The position numbers and the translations under genes are program-made. The notes beneath the pieces are model-generated. The model saw nothing but the letters and a program-made list of their open reading frames with translations, ran no database searches and was not told where the DNA came from. Source: an uncultured Lachnospiraceae bacterium (GTDB lineage Bacteria > Bacillota > Clostridia > Lachnospirales > Lachnospiraceae). Taken from it: 43,707 nt of DNA. Positions 39,733 through 43,707 of the stretch are shown one piece after another (position 1 is the stretch's first letter; each line of letters opens with the position of its first letter). The DNA lies in the NCBI GenBank assembly GCA_900553305.1, contig USDI01000001.1:1-43707 (forward strand), read 5' to 3'.

Positions 39733-41174
39733 CCGAATTCTTTCACAGGAATGCAGTTTTGGATCAGCTTTTCATACTCCGCTTCGTCAATGTGATATTT
39801 TCTCCGGAGTACGACATACGAAACCAGCAATGCCGCTACCGGAATCAATACCATGCCAAGCCGGAACACCAGCCCCTGTGTGGCAGTGATCTCACTGATA
39901 TACTGATTTGCGGTAAGCAGCGCCTCCTCACCCGACAGTTCCCCACGGTTCACGGCAATCTCCAACGCACTGATTCTCTGGCTCTTTGCATAAATTCCGC
40001 TCGCAATCAGCACCAGTGTGGATAAGCCCTGATTAATTCCACCTGCCAGCTTTACACTGAAAGACCGGACTGCGGAAATCACGGAATCATGCCGCTCGTG
40101 AAATCTCGCCTCATCGTATTCGATCGTATTGTTAATCATAACGACGATCACCAGATTCATCAATCCCTGAAAGAAAAAGATGAGGAAGCCGATGGCATTT
40201 AACAGGATGACGTTCTTCGGCAGCACATAGCCGAATCCAAGGAAACCTGCATAACCTGCCAGTAAGGCGATGAGACATATCTTAAGTATTTTACCTCTTG
40301 AAAAGTGTTTTGCCAAGAACGCATAGCTTGCCTGCGAAATCAGCATACCCAGTCCGTACATCACGGTAAAGTAAAATACCAGATTTCCGCTTTCCGAATA
40401 ACCATATTCTATATAGAAGAAATTCACTCCAAAAATAATCAGAATGTTACAGGTGATGTTAAAAAAGATGGACGCAATGCCTGCTGCCACAAGCTGATCA
40501 TTTCTTGCAAAAATGTGATACATATCCTTTAAAGATAACTTCTCGGTCTGCTCCTTCCGCTCCCTTTCCCGGATGCCAAAGGCGGTGAGCATCTGGAAAG
40601 CAATAAGTGCCAAGGCTACGACCAACGCAACGATCCGGTAAGCCATTACCGCATTTCCTGCAATAACGACAGGAACCACACCGGCCACTGAAAACTGACC
40701 GATGCAGACGAAAATGCTCATCAACGTAACCAGACTGTCCCGGGTTCCCGGATCCGAGCTTAACGAAGGAAGCACGCCCCAGTAAGCAATGTCATTCATG
40801 GTATACGTCATTCCCCACAGAAGATAAAAGAGACTGTAAAATGCTACAAAGGCCCAGCCCTGCGGTCTTATCGTAAACAGACAGATGATCACCACGGCAT
40901 TACTGATCGAGCCAATCAGAATCCAGGGCTTGAATTTTCCCATCCGGAAATGCGTATTTTCAATAATAATTCCCATCAGCAGATCGTTGATTGCATCCCA
41001 GACCATACAGACGATCATGGCTGCGCTGATCACGGCAAACTGTACGCTGCTTAAATTCATTGTGTACTGGACATAAAGAATCAGGTACATACTCACCAGT
41101 GCATACGCAGCGTCCCGCCCTGTCGCTCCAATACAATAACTCCATTTTGTTCTTGCATCTAATTTATCATTCAT
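39729..41174 (-). CDS. GPH-family glycoside/cation symporter
   Basis: A 481-residue, 12-helix transporter of the MelB/GPH type within the MFS superfamily. The loop after helix 2 carries the family motif (WDAINDLLMGIIIENT, then RMGKFKPWIL), and the central loop is charged as in MelB. It would import an oligosaccharide or glycoside with Na+ or H+. It overlaps the end of the GH3 gene by eight bases and is co-transcribed with it, so it probably supplies the GH3 substrate. The cation and sugar cannot be told. Confidence 0.92.
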   Translation of the reverse strand: MNDKLDARTKWSYCIGATGRDAAYALVSMYLILYVQYTMNLSSVQFAVISAAMIVCMVWDAINDLLMGIIIENTHFRMGKFKPWILIGSISNAVVIICLFTIRPQGWAFVAFYSLFYLLWGMTYTMNDIAYWGVLPSLSSDPGTRDSLVTLMSIFVCIGQFSVAGVVPVVIAGNAVMAYRIVALVVALALIAFQMLTAFGIRERERKEQTEKLSLKDMYHIFARNDQLVAAGIASIFFNITCNILIIFGVNFFYIEYGYSESGNLVFYFTVMYGLGMLISQASYAFLAKHFSRGKILKICLIALLAGYAGFLGFGYVLPKNVILLNAIGFLIFFFQGLMNLVIVVMINNTIEYDEARFHERHDSVISAVRSFSVKLAGGINQGLSTLVLIASGIYAKSQRISALEIAVNRGELSGEEALLTANQYISEITATQGLVFRLGMVLIPVAALLVSYVVLRRKYHIDEAEYEKLIQNCIPVKEFG

Positions 41175-43506
41175 GTTTCTTCCCCCTGTTCGCAGAATCT
41201 ACAATTTTTAAAATCGTCTTTCGTTTCACCATACCACCGCCCTGATTACAGACACTGTCCACGTTTCCCTCCAGAATTCCTTCCAGCATCATCCGCACCT
41301 CCGGATCCTTCACGGACTTCGGGAAATACATCAGCCTCGCCGCCAGCTTCCCGATCCGGATCCATCTTCTGGCAAGCCGGGAATACGGCTGCATCTGCAT
41401 TAGAGAATTCTTTGTTGTAAATTCTCCCGGAACCGTATGGGAAAAATGAGTCCTCTGATAAGTGTAAATCCTGTCAAAATCCTCTTTTGTAAGCGGAACC
41501 GGATTCTTAAGACTCAAAGGGCTCTCAAGCTCCACTCCCTGAACCTCTACCTCCTCTGCCAGCCGGATGTCATTAAGCGAGGCACCAATTTGAATCTCAT
41601 AGGTACCTCCGATTACCTGAAATTCCGAATTCTGATAGACCGAAAAGTCTCTGCTAGTTAACATAACTTCTACTTTCTTCTTTTCGCCGGGCTCTAAAGC
41701 GATCTTTGCAAATCCCCTCAATTCCCGTCTGGCACGAAAGTCCTCTGTCTGCGGATTTCTCACATAAACCTGTGAAATCTCCATTCCGGGATCCTCACCG
41801 GTGTTTTCCACCTCAAACGTAACCGTATAGCTTTGATCCGCATTCTCTGTGATTGTGAGATTGGAATAGGAAAAGCTGGTATAGCTCAATCCATGTCCGA
41901 AACAGAACCGCACCGGCACCTGAAAGGTATCGTAATACCGGTATCCCACGAAAATACTCTCCCGGTATTCCACCTCATCTGGATGCAGTCGCTGTTCCCT
42001 CTGCTTTCCAAAGTTTCCGTAGCTTGGTACGTCTTCTTCCCGGTAAGGAATCGTCTCTGCCAGTTTTCCGCAAGGATTCGCCTTGCCCAGCACGAGCCGC
42101 GCGCAGGCCGTCCCGGCGGCTTCTCCTCCCAGATAAAGCTGTAACACCGCCCTGCACTGACACACAAGCTGCATATCATAAGGCGAACCGCTCACAGAAA
42201 TAAAACCGATATTGTCATTTACCTTCAACAACCCCTGCAGAAGAACTGACTGATTCTGTGGCAGGGAAAAGCTTTCCCGGTCATATCCTTCTCCTTCTGC
42301 AATATCTGTCAATCCACCAAAGAACAGCACCGGAATCTTCCGCTCCTTTGCCTCTTTTGCCAAAAACAGCGCTTCCTTTTCCAGCTTCTTATTTCTCTTC
42401 CATGAAGTACCCTGATATCCTCTCGCAAACCGTACGGTAACATGCTCCTTTTCCAAAGCTTCCATCACCGAATCAACCCGTTCCGTATGGATATGGCTGC
42501 TGCCACCTCCCTGAATTCGTGGGTGAAGTGCCAGATCCCCCAGAATCAGGATTTCCTTTTCTCCCTTTAGCGGAAGGAACCCGTCATTTTGAAGAAGAAC
42601 CGCACTTTCTTCTTCGATTTTCTCTGCCAATTTGTGATTTTTGCATCTTGTTCCGGAAGTAACACCGTTTACGCGTTTCTCAATGCTCTCACCTTTGCCA
42701 TAGGATTCATTCAGATCCTTAATTCTCTGTACAGCCTCCGCAAGCCTGGAAAACGGGAGTTTTCCTGTCTTTATGGCATCGGAAAGATCTTCAAAATGAT
42801 TGCCGTTGCTGTCCGGCATCTCCACATCCATTCCGGCCTTGATGCAGGCAGGAAGATCAACACAGGCTCCCCAGTCGCTCATGACAAGCCCTTTATAGCC
42901 CCATTTTTCCCTTAGAATATCGGTCAGCAGTTCCCTGTTTTCACAGGCCGGTACACCGTTCAGATAGTTGTAGCTAGCCATAACCGTAGCAGGCCTTGCC
43001 CTCTTCACCGCCTGTTCAAAAGCCGCCAGATAGATTTCATGCAATGCCCGCTCATCAACCATGGAATTCGAGGTCATGCGGTGGGTTTCCTGATTATTCC
43101 CTGCAAAGTGCTTCAACGAAGTTCCGACACCACACTGTTGCATGGAACGGATATAAGCCACTGCCAATTCTCCCGCAAGAAACGGATCTTCCGAATAATA
43201 CTCGAAGTTCCTTCCACAAAGTGGAGAACGTTTGATATTGATTCCGGGCCCAAGCACAACCGAAACTCCCAATTCCTTTGCCTCCTTCACGATCCCTTCT
43301 GCCATTTTTCCGATAAGGACCGGATCCCAGGAACACGCCACGCTGCTTGCCGTTGGAAAACACGTTGCCTCATAGCTGTCATTATTCTTTGCTCCATCCT
43401 CCTGCGCCCGGACACCATGCGGACCATCCGACACCTGAAGTTCCCCGATATGCCATGCTCCTTTTCCTGTTACGAGCCTGCACATTTCTTCCAAATTTCT
43501 GTCCAT
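41167..43506 (-). CDS. Glycoside hydrolase family 3 (beta-glucosidase-like)
   Basis: A 779-residue GH3 enzyme with no signal peptide, so cytoplasmic. The N-terminal TIM-barrel domain has VSDGPHGVR, GPGINIKRSPLCGRNFEYYSEDP, SLKHFAGNNQETHR and the nucleophile Asp in VMSDWGA (about 233). A second alpha/beta domain (about 330-510, VLLQNDGFLPLKGE) and a fibronectin-III-like domain (about 560-640) follow. It probably cleaves beta-linked glucosides or xylosides delivered by the GPH symporter. The frame is open to 43542, but GGGGG before the ATG at 43506 marks the start. A 90-residue tail after the fibronectin-III-like domain is not recognised. Confidence 0.93.
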   Translation of the reverse strand: MDRNLEEMCRLVTGKGAWHIGELQVSDGPHGVRAQEDGAKNNDSYEATCFPTASSVACSWDPVLIGKMAEGIVKEAKELGVSVVLGPGINIKRSPLCGRNFEYYSEDPFLAGELAVAYIRSMQQCGVGTSLKHFAGNNQETHRMTSNSMVDERALHEIYLAAFEQAVKRARPATVMASYNYLNGVPACENRELLTDILREKWGYKGLVMSDWGACVDLPACIKAGMDVEMPDSNGNHFEDLSDAIKTGKLPFSRLAEAVQRIKDLNESYGKGESIEKRVNGVTSGTRCKNHKLAEKIEEESAVLLQNDGFLPLKGEKEILILGDLALHPRIQGGGSSHIHTERVDSVMEALEKEHVTVRFARGYQGTSWKRNKKLEKEALFLAKEAKERKIPVLFFGGLTDIAEGEGYDRESFSLPQNQSVLLQGLLKVNDNIGFISVSGSPYDMQLVCQCRAVLQLYLGGEAAGTACARLVLGKANPCGKLAETIPYREEDVPSYGNFGKQREQRLHPDEVEYRESIFVGYRYYDTFQVPVRFCFGHGLSYTSFSYSNLTITENADQSYTVTFEVENTGEDPGMEISQVYVRNPQTEDFRARRELRGFAKIALEPGEKKKVEVMLTSRDFSVYQNSEFQVIGGTYEIQIGASLNDIRLAEEVEVQGVELESPLSLKNPVPLTKEDFDRIYTYQRTHFSHTVPGEFTTKNSLMQMQPYSRLARRWIRIGKLAARLMYFPKSVKDPEVRMMLEGILEGNVDSVCNQGGGMVKRKTILKIVDSANRGKKHE

Positions 43507-43600
43507 AAAACACCCCCATTTTATGCTGCTTTCTAAGATCAACTTATCATCTTCAATGTGGATCCTATATCATTTTTATTTTATATGATGTTAAATTTAT

Positions 43601-43683
43601 GGTAACTATTCAGAGCCATGCAAAATTGCTTTCTGTGAATGCTTGCATTCATACAGAATAGCAATTTTATATGGCGAAGTAAC
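43601..43683. repeat. Intergenic palindromic repeat
   Basis: A long imperfect palindrome. The left arm CCATGCAAAATTGCTTTCTG plus GTGAATGC (43616-43642) pairs with GCATTC plus ATACAGAATAGCAATTTTAT (43645-43670), followed by ATGG. GGTAAC and GTAACC bound the element. A related 30-base stretch lies at 13347-13376. It appears to be a dispersed REP-like element of this genome. No ORF lies between 43507 and the right edge; the other sequence there is AT-rich and presumably holds the GH3 promoter, which I cannot place. Confidence 0.65.
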
Positions 43684-43707
43684 CACATGAGGTAAACTAC
43701 GCTGCGT

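Noticed and set aside
41833..42163. Overlapping ORFs inside the GH3 gene on both strands
   Set aside because: They are shadows of the GH3 reading frame without start signals or recognisable domains.
1..43707. CRISPR array, prophage, insertion sequence, tRNA or rRNA genes
   Set aside because: I saw no regularly spaced repeats, no transposase, integrase or phage structural genes, and no tRNA-like or rRNA sequence. The Y-polymerase pair alone is not enough to call a mobile element.

Overview
The window most likely comes from a gut Clostridia, probably a Lachnospiraceae (Firmicutes). The evidence is a moderate GC content, strong AGGAGG-type ribosome binding sites, consensus sigma-A promoters, a Bacillus-type LexA box, lipoprotein-rich ABC importers and the clostridial arrangement of the anaerobic B12 genes. 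This placement is inferred from gene content; there is no rRNA in the window. Almost every gene lies on the minus strand, and the only convincing plus-strand gene is a DtxR-family regulator at 3110-3481.

Left region (1-3481): a ferrous-iron uptake operon (two FeoA proteins, FeoB, and a small Cys-rich FeoB-associated membrane protein cut by the window edge). It is transcribed from a near-consensus promoter whose -10 and -35 hexamers each sit in a palindrome, divergent from the DtxR-family regulator. From 3450 to 6300 there is accessory material: a LysR regulator, an unknown membrane protein, a decayed start of an AAA ATPase gene, and a zinc-ribbon membrane protein that looks frameshifted.

Sulfur amino acid region (6330-8845 and 12051-18070): a MalY/PatB-like lyase and a trans-sulfuration enzyme form one unit. 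A second unit is metN-metI-(2-hydroxyacid dehydrogenase)-metQ-aminotransferase, preceded by a LysR regulator. Both units carry a TATAGA-N5-TCTATA palindrome upstream, resembling the MET-box of streptococcal MtaR/MetR-type LysR regulators. The two units are separated by a YolD-like/Y-family polymerase pair under a LexA box and by a nucleoside hydrolase.

Cobalamin region (18127-39732): one operon of about 21.5 kb with a promoter, a cobalamin riboswitch and an intrinsic terminator at its head. It encodes a lipoprotein form of the cobaltochelatase CbiK, a second two-domain lipoprotein, a BtuFCD-like importer, then CbiP, CobT, CobU, CobS, a CobU-like paralog, CobC, CbiB, CobD, CbiC, CbiD, CbiF, CbiG, CbiH, a CbiJ-CbiE-CbiT fusion, CbiA and a Cys-rich small-domain protein. 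That is nearly the complete anaerobic pathway from sirohydrochlorin to cobalamin. CbiL, the corrinoid adenosyltransferase and a CbiMNQO cobalt importer are not in the window. Secreted chelatase plus importer suggests that cobalt may be inserted outside the membrane and the chelate then imported.

Right end (39729-43707): a two-gene glycoside unit (GPH-family sugar symporter and GH3 beta-glycosidase) and a palindromic intergenic repeat that is shared, in degenerate form, with the aminotransferase-metQ spacer.
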